Assembly: GCA_963921425.1 (NCBI GenBank)
Contig: OY992838.1
Span: forward strand, 21,059,861 to 21,123,860
Direction of reading: 5' to 3'
DNA from: Dryas octopetala
Lineage: Eukaryota; Streptophyta; Magnoliopsida; Rosales; Rosaceae
Length of the DNA: 64,000 nt
The notes under the pieces are model-generated. The model had not been told where the DNA came from. It worked only from the letters and a program-made list of their open reading frames with translations, and did no database searches. This document shows, piece by piece, positions 30,913 to 41,689 of the stretch. The position numbers and the translations under genes are program-made. Positions within the stretch are counted from its first letter, which is position 1. Each line of letters begins with the position of its first letter.

Positions 30913-33289
30913 GTACAATTGTAATGATGCCAAAGACTACAAAGCATTACAATTGACTATTGAAATGTGCTCTTAGTCTTCTAAAAGTAGTCCAATTCTA
31001 AAATACATGACATTATTAAAATTCTTTTTTAAAGAAACATTTCAACATAAACTTCAATTTAAAACATTGTTGGTCCACATGTCATGAATAAACATTTCAT
31101 CAAATACTTGTTACACCCCTTTCACTAGCATATATTTCTAATAATATTATTTCATTACTTCTACTCAAGATTAAATCTCACTATTTTAATTTTTCGTTGT
31201 CATTTTTGTATATCAATTTCAATAGCATGTATGAATAGGCCCTATTAGGATTTTTTAAATTTATTCAGTTAGAATAGGCCCTATAATTTCATCCAGATTC
31301 ATAACCCTAGTATGAATCCAGGTTTTATGCAATAGCCTTAGGCCTTGTGTGCGTGTGTATGCAGGTTTATAACATAAAAAAATTCGCATTTGGCAGACAC
31401 ACTTTCACTAGATCGTCTTCTAGAGGAAGGCTACAACACAAATGTCCAAGAAATATGAAGATTCCCTTAGGAATCTTTAACCTGCAGACTTAAAGTAACA
31501 TACTAATACAACACAGTAAGATGAACTGATACATGTGACGATTGACTACAACATAGTAATGAATGAACTAAAATAATAGCATACATACATCACTACCAGC
31601 ACCAAGAGTCTTTAATGTACTGAAGAGAATCTTGACTCTACAACCAAACAAAACAAAAACCAGTTGTGTTTTAATTACCTGATGCTTGCCCAAACAAACT
31701 TTAACTTTAACTCTCACCTTCACCTAACAGCCACTAGATGCGCAGTTCTTAAGAGAAGAAAGTAAATGAGCAAAAAAAGTTCTCTATCTCACTGAAGCAG
31801 CATGTCTCTTATATAAAGAACATGTATATGGCCAGTCTTATGGCTTAAGGATGTGGCCCAAAATAATCTCACTCCTCTTTTATTTTAAAAATCAATTTTT
31901 TTTGTTAAAGTAATAATATATTCTCATCACTTTTACAACATTTGGAGGTACAACATTTGGGCAAATGGATTACACTCACTTTGAACTTTCAAACATGGTG
32001 CCAAGTGGGTAAAAGTTTTCCTCCCACCACTGTTGTTGCATAACCCTCCACACTAAAGAAACCAACAGCTAAGTTAATTTGTCTACAAGTACAACAATAG
32101 CTGTCTTCCACTTTTTCACAATGCACTAAAACAAACACGAGTTCACTTGCATGTAAACTGGTGCTCAAAATGAAGAAAACTACAAGCATGAATTGCAGAG
32201 TGAAGGGTCCAGTTAATAACTCCAAATGTGCATTTCACACAAAAACAAATTTTTCAGCCCCAAATTTCAGCCACAAACAAATTTCAGTCAAAAATAAATT
32301 TCACATGTCAATAATTAAATAAAAGCATAATGACAATAGAGTTTGGGAAAGAACCTGGGCAAGTCAAAGAAAGCAGTGTTCCTTGGTTATATTGCACCGA
32401 ACACAGTCACACTCCCAGATAGTATGAGGAATTGCTGAAAACAACCAATTTACAATCCATTAATTCCATCAGTTGTAAAAAGATAAAGTTTCTGGTATGA
32501 TAGAGCTACACACACAGTAAGCAGCTAGTTTAGGAACCAATAATCATTTGTTGATGCTATTAACAAACCTTATCAATGAAATAGTTGCCAATCAAACCCA
32601 CGCTGTTAGACGCCTGCAATTAGTTCCTTCATCAGTTACAAGGTGTGCGGCGGCTCATATTGGTGATAGCATAAGTTGCTATGGATTTATCTTCTCACTA
32701 ACCATGTATTGGAATGAAATTTTGGTTGTTTAACAGAGAAACAGAAGGGGGATCGGTCTGAAAACAATGGTAAGGAAAGAGAGAGTTGTCATAAAACATA
32801 AGGCTACCAATTCACCAATGGATAGATATTAGCTGGGCCAACATATCAATAGCCAAAATAATGACATATTTACAACTTTAACCCTCACATAAACTATTTT
32901 TCACTTTAGTTATAACTGTTGTAACTTTGTTTTAGTGGAATTAGGTGGCTCATGTCAGCCACAGTAAATATTGCACTGTTTGGAGAATAACACAAACTAA
33001 CTTAAACATTAGTTTATAATATTAGTTGGCTTTGATAGGTATTGGACTAGTGGGAGACTACAACTAAAACTCTTTTTTTTTTTTCGTGATACTTACTTTA
33101 GTCGCAAATCCTTTGAGTATGCCGACTAAATTTGATCTTATATACTAACTCTCAATAAACTTTCATATCAACGCTAAGGAAAATAATCAAAGATTATTAT
33201 TGGAACTTTCATATGTATGTCCATAGATGTTAGAAACTTCTAGTATTTAACGAGATTCATATTTTGAACTTTGGGCCAAAATAATGTAC

Positions 33290-33990
33290 TCGAAACTTCA
33301 AGCTTGGGGTTTAGATTAGAACTTCGGGTTCTAAATATTTTGAATTTCATACATTAAGATCCCACAAAAACCATAACATGAACTCCACATATTTTCGAAA
33401 CGTCAGGTTCGGGGTTCTAAAATATGTATATAGTTCTAATTTTGAAAATCTAGTTATTTAAACCTCATAGGACTTCAGGTCCTTTAATAAAATTAGTAAA
33501 TTTATGATTTGATCACATGGCAAGATTCAAGGAACTTTAGGTCCTTATTTAATTACATGAGTACACGAAACTTCAAGTTCGATGTTAATTAGGACTGCAG
33601 GTCCATATAAATGAAGTAATTTAAAGTTAAGAATTAAAACAATGAATTAAATATAACAATTAAAGCAAAAATTGTAAAACATTACAATAAAATATTGTTG
33701 GACTTTAGTTAGAATTTTAAAAGTCATAAGACTTTAGTCAGTAAATTGTAAAATTAAAGAACCTAAATGGAAGTCTCCTTAAAATAAATCAAAGACTTCA
33801 GGTGTTGATAAAATATGAAAACTTTTAGTTCTCATAAAAACAATCAAGAAACTTCGGATTCTGATTTACTTATAAATATCGAGGAACTTCAAGTCCTCAT
33901 TTGGGAAGATCTTCTAATCCTTATTTAATTGTATAAAGATTTAAAGGTCTATACATAAGATTGAGGTTTTCAGGGGACCTCATTTGATTA
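33290..33990. repeat. dispersed GAACTTCAGGTTC word array, right part
   Basis: Continuation of the array at 25240-26100, with words such as AACTTCGGGTTC, AACTTCAAGTTC and ACTTCAGGTCC every 30-80 bp. The two halves are separated by the Mutator-type and CACTA insertions. Confidence 0.7.
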
Positions 33991-34087
33991 AGAGTCAAAG
34001 CCTGATCTCTTATGTGATAATAGTTGCAATGCCCAATAGTATACAACAATAAAATCATAATTCAATAGTATACAAAATTAACTATAA

Positions 34088-34355
34088 GGCCTCGTTTGGT
34101 GCATAGGATATGATTGAATATAATAAATAGCTAAATTCATGTGTATTCAAGGAAGAACATGGATGATGTCTTCTAACTTGAAAAAAGAAGAAGATGAATT
34201 ATTTAATCCCACTATTTTTGGAGGGGATTGGAAGGAATAAGTCTCCTTTTACGATTAGTTCATCTTAATACATCTTACTCTTTTAAGTTAGAAGCTTCTT
34301 CCTTGAATACACATGAATTTAGCCATTTATCCTATCTAATCATATCCTATGCACC
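34088..34355. mobile_element. small MITE with 60-bp inverted ends
   Basis: Left arm contains GGTGCATAGGATATGATT and CATGTGTATTCAAGGAAG; the right arm is the inverse, ending CCTATGCACC. The left end extends to GGCCTCGTTTGGTGCA, a form seen in Tourist or hAT-like MITEs, while the right end appears shorter, so it may be clipped. No clear flanking duplication. Confidence 0.7.
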
Positions 34356-34582
34356 TTGATTTTGTATCCAAGATACTATGTTTCTATATAAATAAATGAT
34401 ATAGATCATTGAGTGATAGTAGATATATCAAATCAATTAATATGATAGTATAGCAATGCAATTTCATCGACCACATCGCACAAGTATATATTAATGTCCA
34501 CATCACACACTAGTAGTTTATGATGCTATTTCATCGGCCAAGTTGTGCATATCATCGTGACGAGATATTCATGCTGATAATG

Positions 34583-35192
34583 TGTTATAAAATAAAAGGA
34601 AAAGAGAATATAAAAGAGCACAAGAAAGAAAAAAAATAGGGAGAAATCAGAGTGTATTCTCATTCACATAAGACATATATTTAATATAGGCTCTTGGATG
34701 ATCATGAATAAGCCCTTAAAGTCTCCTATTTTACATTGAATTGGAATTCTCTTAAGAGATAATTAGACTTAGGTCCTTTAAAAAAACAGTTTTTAAACGG
34801 AGACCGGGGGTGTTTTAAAATTTATAAAAAAATCTTTTTAATTCATAATAAAATCCTTTTAATTTAGAAGAAAATTATTTTAATTCATAATAAAGTCTTT
34901 CCCTAATTTGAAGGTATTTCCTCCTATTTGAAAAGTATTTCCCCTTCTAAGGTGTAGAGCGGGCTTTGTAGAGCCCAAAATCTTGGAGTTAAAACCTAAC
35001 ATAAAGTCGTCAAAGAAGAAAAATAAAAAGACTTAATTAAAAACCCTAAATCACTACCGATTTTAATCTAACAAACACTTATAAAATGGACTAGACTCTA
35101 AGTCTCCCTTCTCTTAATTATCTATACAATTGTTCTAGATAAATATAAAAGATAAATATTAAACATGATAATAGATAGCCACATATTTATGA
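34583..35192 (-). repeat. right LTR-like block of the old element, with nested MITE
   Basis: Begins TGTTATAAAATAAAAGG and ends CCACATATTTATGA; interrupted by the MITE at 34756-35108 and its duplicate TTCTCTTAA. On the minus strand its inner edge is followed by a primer-binding-site-like CATTATCAGCATGA. COX10 begins only about 240 bp to the right. Confidence 0.65.
34756..35108. mobile_element. Mutator-type MITE, copy 2 (353 bp)
   Basis: Starts GAGATAATTAGACTTAGG and ends CTCTAAGTCTCCC, flanked by a perfect 9-bp repeat TTCTCTTAA (34747-34755 and 35109-35117). The homologous LTR-like block at 24416-24660 is uninterrupted at this place, giving a natural empty site. Same family as 26281-28202 and 54788-55276. 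Confidence 0.92.
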
Positions 35193-35431
35193 TATTTACA
35201 AAAATATTTTTTATATTTATTTTTTAACATTAAAATGGAGGGGTGTAAGAAGAAGAGGATTGGGGTGTGTAGTGAGGAGAAATTTGCTAATTGTGTAGTG
35301 AGAAAAAATGGGGCGTGTAAATAGAAATTTCCTTATTTTTTAAAAAGAAATGGGGCGTGTCAAGTTCATGATCACGATCTCGATCTCTCTTTTACTTCTT
35401 CTCTTCTCAAACGACGAGACGAGACGAGACC

Positions 35432-38400
35432 ATGTGGAGGAACTCGCTGAGTTTCTCTTCGAAGCTCCTGTTATCCAACAACCCCTCGCTGTACCACTCT
35501 TCCACAAACGACGTCGCTCGGCCGCTGTTGCTCTCTCACTCTAAATCCTACCTCCACTCCCCCTCTCCTTCGCCTTCAGATTCTCTCAAGCTAGGGTTTC
35601 AGCGACCCGATGGAGTCCGAGCCCTTTCGGCTACTGCTGCTGCTGTTGATCTCGCATCTTCGGCCTCAAAAGCTGTGCTCTTGGCTCGCCACTATGCTCG
35701 CTGCTGTTGGGAGCTCTCTAAAGCTCGCCTCAGGTACACATGTACACAACATATTTGCATGATTTTTTTTTTTTTTTTTTCTGTAAATATAGAAAAAAAT
35801 GCGTTTCTTGGGTTGGGTTTGTCTGTAATTCTTTGACTGATATTGAAGTTGTTTTGTGTTAGTTCAGATTGGAATTGTTAATTTTACAGTTCCTTTTTCC
35901 ATGTAGCAATAGAATAGTACAGGAAAACATTGGGTAATCGTATTCTGTTAAACGTATTGTCTTTGATAATTTGTAGAGAATTTTTGGTGATTATGGGTTT
36001 TTGTTACTTGTTTAATATGTTTAATTCTTCGGGAGAAAAGATCTACAGTTGATTTATAGTGGCATTAGTTCTTTAATATGTTTATTTATTTAATCTAATT
36101 TAAAGGGAAAATTGTATTTATAACGCTAACTGTAATAATTTATGATAGTAAGTAGGTTAATTGCACAAACACTTAGGACTCAGTTTGATTTCTCCTTTGG
36201 AAAAATGTAAAAGCATTCATGGGGTGTTTTTGCCATGTAAACTCATTTTGAGAATTTGACTTACGATTTTTTCACTTTTGATCCAGCATGCTAGTGGTTG
36301 CAACTTCCGGAACTGGATTTGTTCTTGGAAGTGGCAGTGCCGTTGATTTTTCTGGACTTTTTTGCACATGTGCTGGTACCATGATGGTTGCAGCATCTGC
36401 TAATTCCTTAAATCAGGTTTGCTCTTGGATAACAGTACTTTGTACCCATGAATGCACCCAATCCATGTATGTATAACTTGTATATTATGCCAGGTGTTCA
36501 CTGTGTTTAATCAACGTTTGTTTTTATTGTGTTATTTTTATATTGCAGTTTATTGTTTGTTTAATTTTTTACCATTAAGCTTGGATGTGTAAGATACAAA
36601 CAGAAATGAAGCTTAAAGACAAGCTGGGACATGGATCCTGACTATATAGACAGACCAACATGGAAAATTCTAAACAACAAAATAAAATGATGAATTAGAA
36701 CCTTTTCAAGACTAGGGACTTCTGATCTGGACTGATTGGAGAGCAGCAGTTAATTACGGCTGTCTTTGATCTTTGTTGTTTAGGTATATTTTGAGTGTTT
36801 TTGGTAGTATGTTGGTGTTGGTTGTTTGTAGTTGTAAGGTTCGGTTCTGTATTTGTATTGTCAGGTGGACTAGTTGTTTACTTTTTGGTCTATTTTATTT
36901 TGGTTTGAATAAAAGTTTGTCTCTTAAAGAAAGAAAAAAAAAAAAAAAGTGCACTCAAAAGTTTAGGACAACTCCTTTTTCCTTGCTTTGTAGGTGGACT
37001 TCTTGTCCACTGCTGAGAATTAATTGTTGTTTCTTCACTTTATTTAATAGTCTTTGTTCCCTATAAGTAGGCTACGTTAGTCACATTGAGCTATTTGTTT
37101 TAAGTCAAAAGTGGGTTTATTACTTGAAATAATAAAAAATTTCAGTCATTGAGTTAGGAAAATGTTTTGTTCTACCTCTTGCTTAAGTTATTCTATTTTT
37201 TCGATAAGCAGGTAAGTGCACCAGCAACAACATTACAGTAAAGCACCCGGTTAAATTTTCAGGGATAAAGGTCTATTGACCTAGTGAAATTATATGTTGA
37301 TGAATGTTTGCATGGCACACAAAATGTATGATACAGTTGTAGATAAAGTACTTCCCAATTCACTTCATTATCTTTGTAATGCTGTATGTATGTACAGTGT
37401 ACCTACTTCATATTCCTTGTCTTACTTCATTAAAGGAACTTTAAGAGTTCCCTTTTTCTGTTGAGCAATTGTGGTACTTTTTTGCCTTGCACTAGTAAAT
37501 CTTGTTTCAGTAGTTGATCCTAAGCTGGTTTATGTGGTTTGAGTACTTAATGGCTCATTGCATGCAGTATCTTCAGTTTCTTAAAGTTAACTTTTTGACT
37601 TGATAATGTGTTAAATTACTGTAAATTGTTCAATTTTAGGTGTTTGAGAAAGATAATGATGCCAAAATGAAAAGAACGTGGCAAAGACCACTACCTTCAG
37701 GACGCATTACGATACCTCATGCGGTCACCTGGGCATCTGCTGCTGGTTTAGCTGGCACTGCTTTGTTGGCAAGCGAGGTGGCAAAATGAATTCACACACT
37801 TCCTTTTATGAATGTTATATAACATTAAGATTCTGATATCTCTCACATGAAATGTTTGATCAGCTGTGAGTTTGGGGGCTAATGTTGCAGCTTTTATGAC
37901 AAGGTTTTTGCAGGCTAATATGTTGGCAGCTGGTCTTGCAGCTTCCAATTTAATACTTTACGCATTTGTATATACTCCGTTGAAGCAGATTCACCCAGTA
38001 AACACATGGGTTGGTGCTGTTGTTGGTGCTATTCCACCACTTCTAGGGTAATTTGTCCCTTATTTTTTTTTAGCTACATACTTTTTTCATTGGACTTCTA
38101 GGAGTTACTTTATTTATGGCTTTGGCTATTGACAATTTATGTTTTCAGCTAACTCATAATAACTGTAATCTTTGTTGTTGCAACATATTTGGTGGCCCAA
38201 AACTGATCAGGGTTTTCTCAAATCCCCATTAAGCTTAAAGATAAAACAAATTTTTTTTTTTTTTTCAATATGTAATTGAAAATACCCAGTGTTTTATGAA
38301 TTAGATTTTCTACATTTTGCATATCCCTCGAGTATTTTTCTTTATGTCCTACACATGACCTCCCTCTCTGGTCTGAAATTTTTATCACTATCAATGAACT

Positions 38401-40862
38401 TGCCACTCGTGGCTTCAACTTGCTCAACAATAACTAGACATCTCTCTCTCTCTCTCCCTCTCCCTACTTCCCTCCCTCCCTCTCTCTCTCTATCATATCT
38501 ATTCACCCGCATGTGCGTACACACACACCTTGTGCAACTGATTTCCACTCTAGACGGGACCATTTGCAAGTTCAATCCCTTGAACCATGCAATCCGAAGG
38601 TGGTGTTTTTTGCTTCATCATCTGCTTGGTATAACACTCTTGTGGTCAAGAACTGCACCATATGCAACACAATTATTGCTGATCCGTTTGTCTGTGCAAG
38701 AATACGGGAAGATGATTGACCATTTAGTAATACAGTTCTTAGCTTCTTGGAAAAGGACCTACTTAACTCACTCAAATGAAGTCAGAAATACTTTCCTTAT
38801 AATAAAATGAATATGTAATTTTGATTGAAGTCGATCTAACAGCATGTTAAGCAGTTGACTTGAATTAACTTTTTATCCAGAACCGACTATTTTTGCATGG
38901 TGGCTCATGATTTATATTTTTTGGACTTTCAGTTGGGCTGCAGCTTCTGGCCAGCTTTCGCTCAATGCAATGATTCTCCCAGCTGCTCTATATTTTTGGC
39001 AAATACCTCATTTTATGGCCCTTGCATACTTGTGCCGCAATGACTATGCCGCTGGAGGGTATGGATGTTCTGTTATTTGAATTTCTGATGTGTGAAAGTA
39101 TTGGTGATCCTCTTTATGTCATCAGTTCTTTCAAGGTCTTACTTTAACCATTATGCATCAATGGGATGGATCCACCTATTGTATTGGGAAATTGTTTCAG
39201 AATGGGAGTTTGTATTCCTGCCTTTGGCTTCATGATTGATATCTGTTCATTGCAAGAATTACTCAATATCCATTATGCCCTATGTGTTCAAGGTAGATAC
39301 AATTATATATTCATAATACAAGAATGTTACCTATCCCTAACATTTTCAGAGTGATGGCATGAGTAATCTGTTTTGTGATCAACTTCTTTTTCCCCCTTTC
39401 AAATGATTAAGATGGGATTTTGAGAACTTGTAATCAAGTTGATTGTCTAGATAGATAATCTAAGGGGCAGGTGGAATGCTTGTATGTGTGTGAATGTCTG
39501 TAGTCACTTGGTTTGTTTAGCGCCTTCCCTTCTAATTTTTTATTTTTTTTTAATTTGTTGTATATTCAGGTTTAGGATGTTCTCTCTTGCTGATGCTTCT
39601 GGTAAGAGAACAGCCTCAGTAGCTTTAAGGAATTGCGCATACCTGATCCCTCTGGGGTTCTTGGCCTATGATTGTGAGTCAAAAGATTCCCAAACAGAAT
39701 ATTACTCTTGTTTTTTTTATCCTGTTTCCTTTCAAGTTTTATTTGTATTTTTTATTTCTATCATTGCCAGTCCTCTTGTAAAGTTACTTGAGCGGTTTTT
39801 TTTTTCCTTTCTCATTTTAACCAGTTTTCCATCATTTCGGTATCAACATTGGTATGCATTAAACTGAAATAACACAGGCACGGACACATGCGTGCACACG
39901 TGAGTACAAACACACTTAAAATTTGTCAGAACCAAGAAATGCTATCTTATTTTTGTTATAAAATAGATTGTTATTAAATTTTTTTGCCCCATATCGTTTG
40001 TTTTCCATATTGAATTTGAGGGTTTACCTACATTCGCTTGTTTCCTAGATTTACTCTTGGGTGGCCGTAACAAAGGTTACTAGTTACATTTGTTATTGAT
40101 GGTTTTGGTTGATTTGATGTGTCATTTTTTTACTTGTAGAATCTAGATTGATTTATTAATTTGTGGTTCCTTGCACCAGTTACCAATTATGTTACTGTTG
40201 GGACAATACTTTGTCTTCCTAGTACTTGTACAAGTGGTTGATTTATTGGATGCCATTTTATTATTTGTGCCAATCTTCTTTGTCGTAGAATGACTAAAAT
40301 GAACCAAATATAAATTGGGTCTACCAGCCCTTGTGGTAATAGGATCTTAAAATAAATTGGCAAATTTATGAACATGGATGCATAGGATGTTAATCTTGAG
40401 TCCACTAAGAACTGATTGAGGATAATTCAATGTTGGGCTTTACATCTCTTTACATCTTATTTGACCAATTTCATCTCTCCTTTGTCTGCAGGGGGCATGA
40501 CTTCTGGATGGTTTGTTCTTGAATCTACTGCTCTTACTCTAGCAATAAGTGCAACAGCATTTTCATTCTATCGAGACCGTACTACACTTAAAGCTAGGAG
40601 GATGTTTCACGCCAGCCTTCTTTATCTTCCTGTATTTATGTCAGGAATTCTGCTTCACCGTCTCTCTGATAATCAACAATGCCTTGCTGAAGATAATTCA
40701 GAGACTAGTATTGAGCTTTTATCGTCCTCACAAGATGGAAATGTCAACCGGAAGAACAGTTTGAGGCACTCCACAGTTGGCACACAAGTGCGCCCACCTG
40801 TATCATATGCCTCTGTTGCACCATTTCCTTTTCTTCCAGTTCCTTCATATGCCTCTTCATGA
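35432..40862 (+). CDS. COX10: protoheme IX farnesyltransferase, mitochondrial (heme O synthase)
   Basis: Seven coding exons, all with GT/AG borders and in phase: 35432-35733, 36287-36416, 37640-37777, 37914-38047, 38933-39058, 39570-39673, 40492-40862; 1305 bp, 434 residues. The protein opens with an Arg/Ser/Leu-rich presequence ([20 protein letters not shown]) fitting mitochondrial import. Family blocks: [20 protein letters not shown] (Asp-rich prenyl-diphosphate site near residue 145), [60 protein letters not shown], and a hydrophobic multi-span body. It transfers a farnesyl group to protoheme to make heme O, the precursor of heme A in cytochrome c oxidase, in the inner membrane. No lesion is seen. 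It is the only intact housekeeping gene here and points opposite to the TNL and PPR genes. The start was chosen as the first ATG of the presequence frame. Intron 4 holds a CT-rich run (about 38437-38493). Confidence 0.95.
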
Positions 40863-41689
40863 TATTTTTTCTGAGTCCCCTGATTTGTACAATGAAAGGT
40901 CAAAAGCCTGCCCAATAATGTATTTTTGTGGCAAATGTAATGTCCATTTGCCTAGGTAAACCCTTCCATAAAAAAGCAAAAGCATGCAATTTGTTGCAGA
41001 TGCGATGTATTTTTCTTGCAAATGTCTGTTTCAACTGTCGAGGTTTTGGTACTTCAAACTCGAATGTATTGTTGATTTGAAGTATGAAAAGGGCTGATTA
41101 TAGAGGAGCAGTTGAATCGTCATCATCATCTTATTAACGTGATTGGTCATAACAATAACATTGTAAGTTTGTAACAGAATAATGCATTAGTCTTATTTGT
41201 TAATAATTGCAAAATTGTAAAAATAAAGAAAAGAAACAAATATTTCCTATTGAATTCCATGTCTCACCTGAGATGAGAGGAAAGGCCGATATTACTTGAA
41301 TGCTGAACCTAACATTTAATCCTACTGAGGTTAACTGTAATGTTATCTTGTAAAAGCTTTCTTTATCAGTATCCAGGAGTGTTAGGGTTTTCTCTACTGA
41401 TCCTTGTGTGAGTTGCTTGAGAAACCTTACCAGTGAACTATCAAGGCTATATTTGGCCTGCTCCGATACTTTGCAATTCTTTCCAGAGATTCCTAGGCTC
41501 AATAGTCCTTCTCATACTTGATTACTTGAGGTCCGGCGATATGTGGCTCAATGAATCCGATATGATCTAGATCTGGCTCAAAAACTTACTATGAGAATGT
41601 AAGAAATTTTCTTGAACCTCACAAGCCTAGAAAGTGTATTTTGTCCAACAAGTATGTTGCCCTAAGAGTCTTGTTCACCAACCATACAG
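40863..41689. other. COX10 3' flank, no gene seen
   Basis: Contains the presumed COX10 3' untranslated region and then AT-rich sequence. A 100-codon minus-strand frame at 41200-41502 has no recognisable domain and is not called. Towards 41690 the minus strand grades into the decayed C-terminal end of the PPR pseudogene (a RIQNNPGCS-like end block). Confidence 0.55.

Larger units (their letters stand above)
28471..33052. mobile_element. CACTA (En/Spm-type) transposon, 4.6 kb, coding region decayed
   Basis: Left end CACTACTCCAATACTTATC; right end reads CACTAGTCCAATACCTATC on the minus strand, each followed by AAAGCCAAC. The 3-bp flanking repeat is GGA (28468-28470 and 33053-33055). CACTA termini with a 3-bp duplication define the family. 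Both end regions are rich in AACCAACTA/TTAGTTG-like words, as expected of subterminal transposase-binding repeats. Inside are a decayed coiled-coil coding remnant (about 29460-30030) and a 125-bp tandem repeat (30420-30910). No complete transposase is present, so it is non-autonomous. It splits the interior of the old short-LTR element. Confidence 0.9.
24416..35192 (-). mobile_element. old short-LTR element split by a stack of nested transposons (fossil)
   Basis: Two related blocks, 24416-24660 (245 bp) and 34583-35192 (248 bp once a nested MITE and its duplication are set aside), both begin TGTTATAAAATAAA and end CCACATATTTATGA. The right block is preceded on its left by a sequence that on the minus strand reads CATTATCAGCATGA, like the TTATCAGCACGA primer-binding site of some plant elements. 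This fits LTRs of an element on the minus strand. The interior is non-coding and carries a dispersed GAACTTCAGGTTC-like word on both sides of the later insertions. The family is unknown, perhaps a non-coding LTR derivative. Many breaks; old. LTR assignment is inference. Confidence 0.6.

Noticed and set aside
31989-32225. 78-codon minus-strand frame with a hydrophobic stretch, inside the CACTA element
   Set aside because: No conserved domain, no coding context; chance frame in AT-rich DNA.
38289-38810. 173-codon plus-strand frame in COX10 intron 4
   Set aside because: Lies wholly inside an intron with a CT microsatellite; COX10 exons on both sides join in phase without it.
41200-41502. 100-codon minus-strand frame between COX10 and the PPR pseudogene
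   Set aside because: No recognisable PPR or other motif, and no splice or start context.
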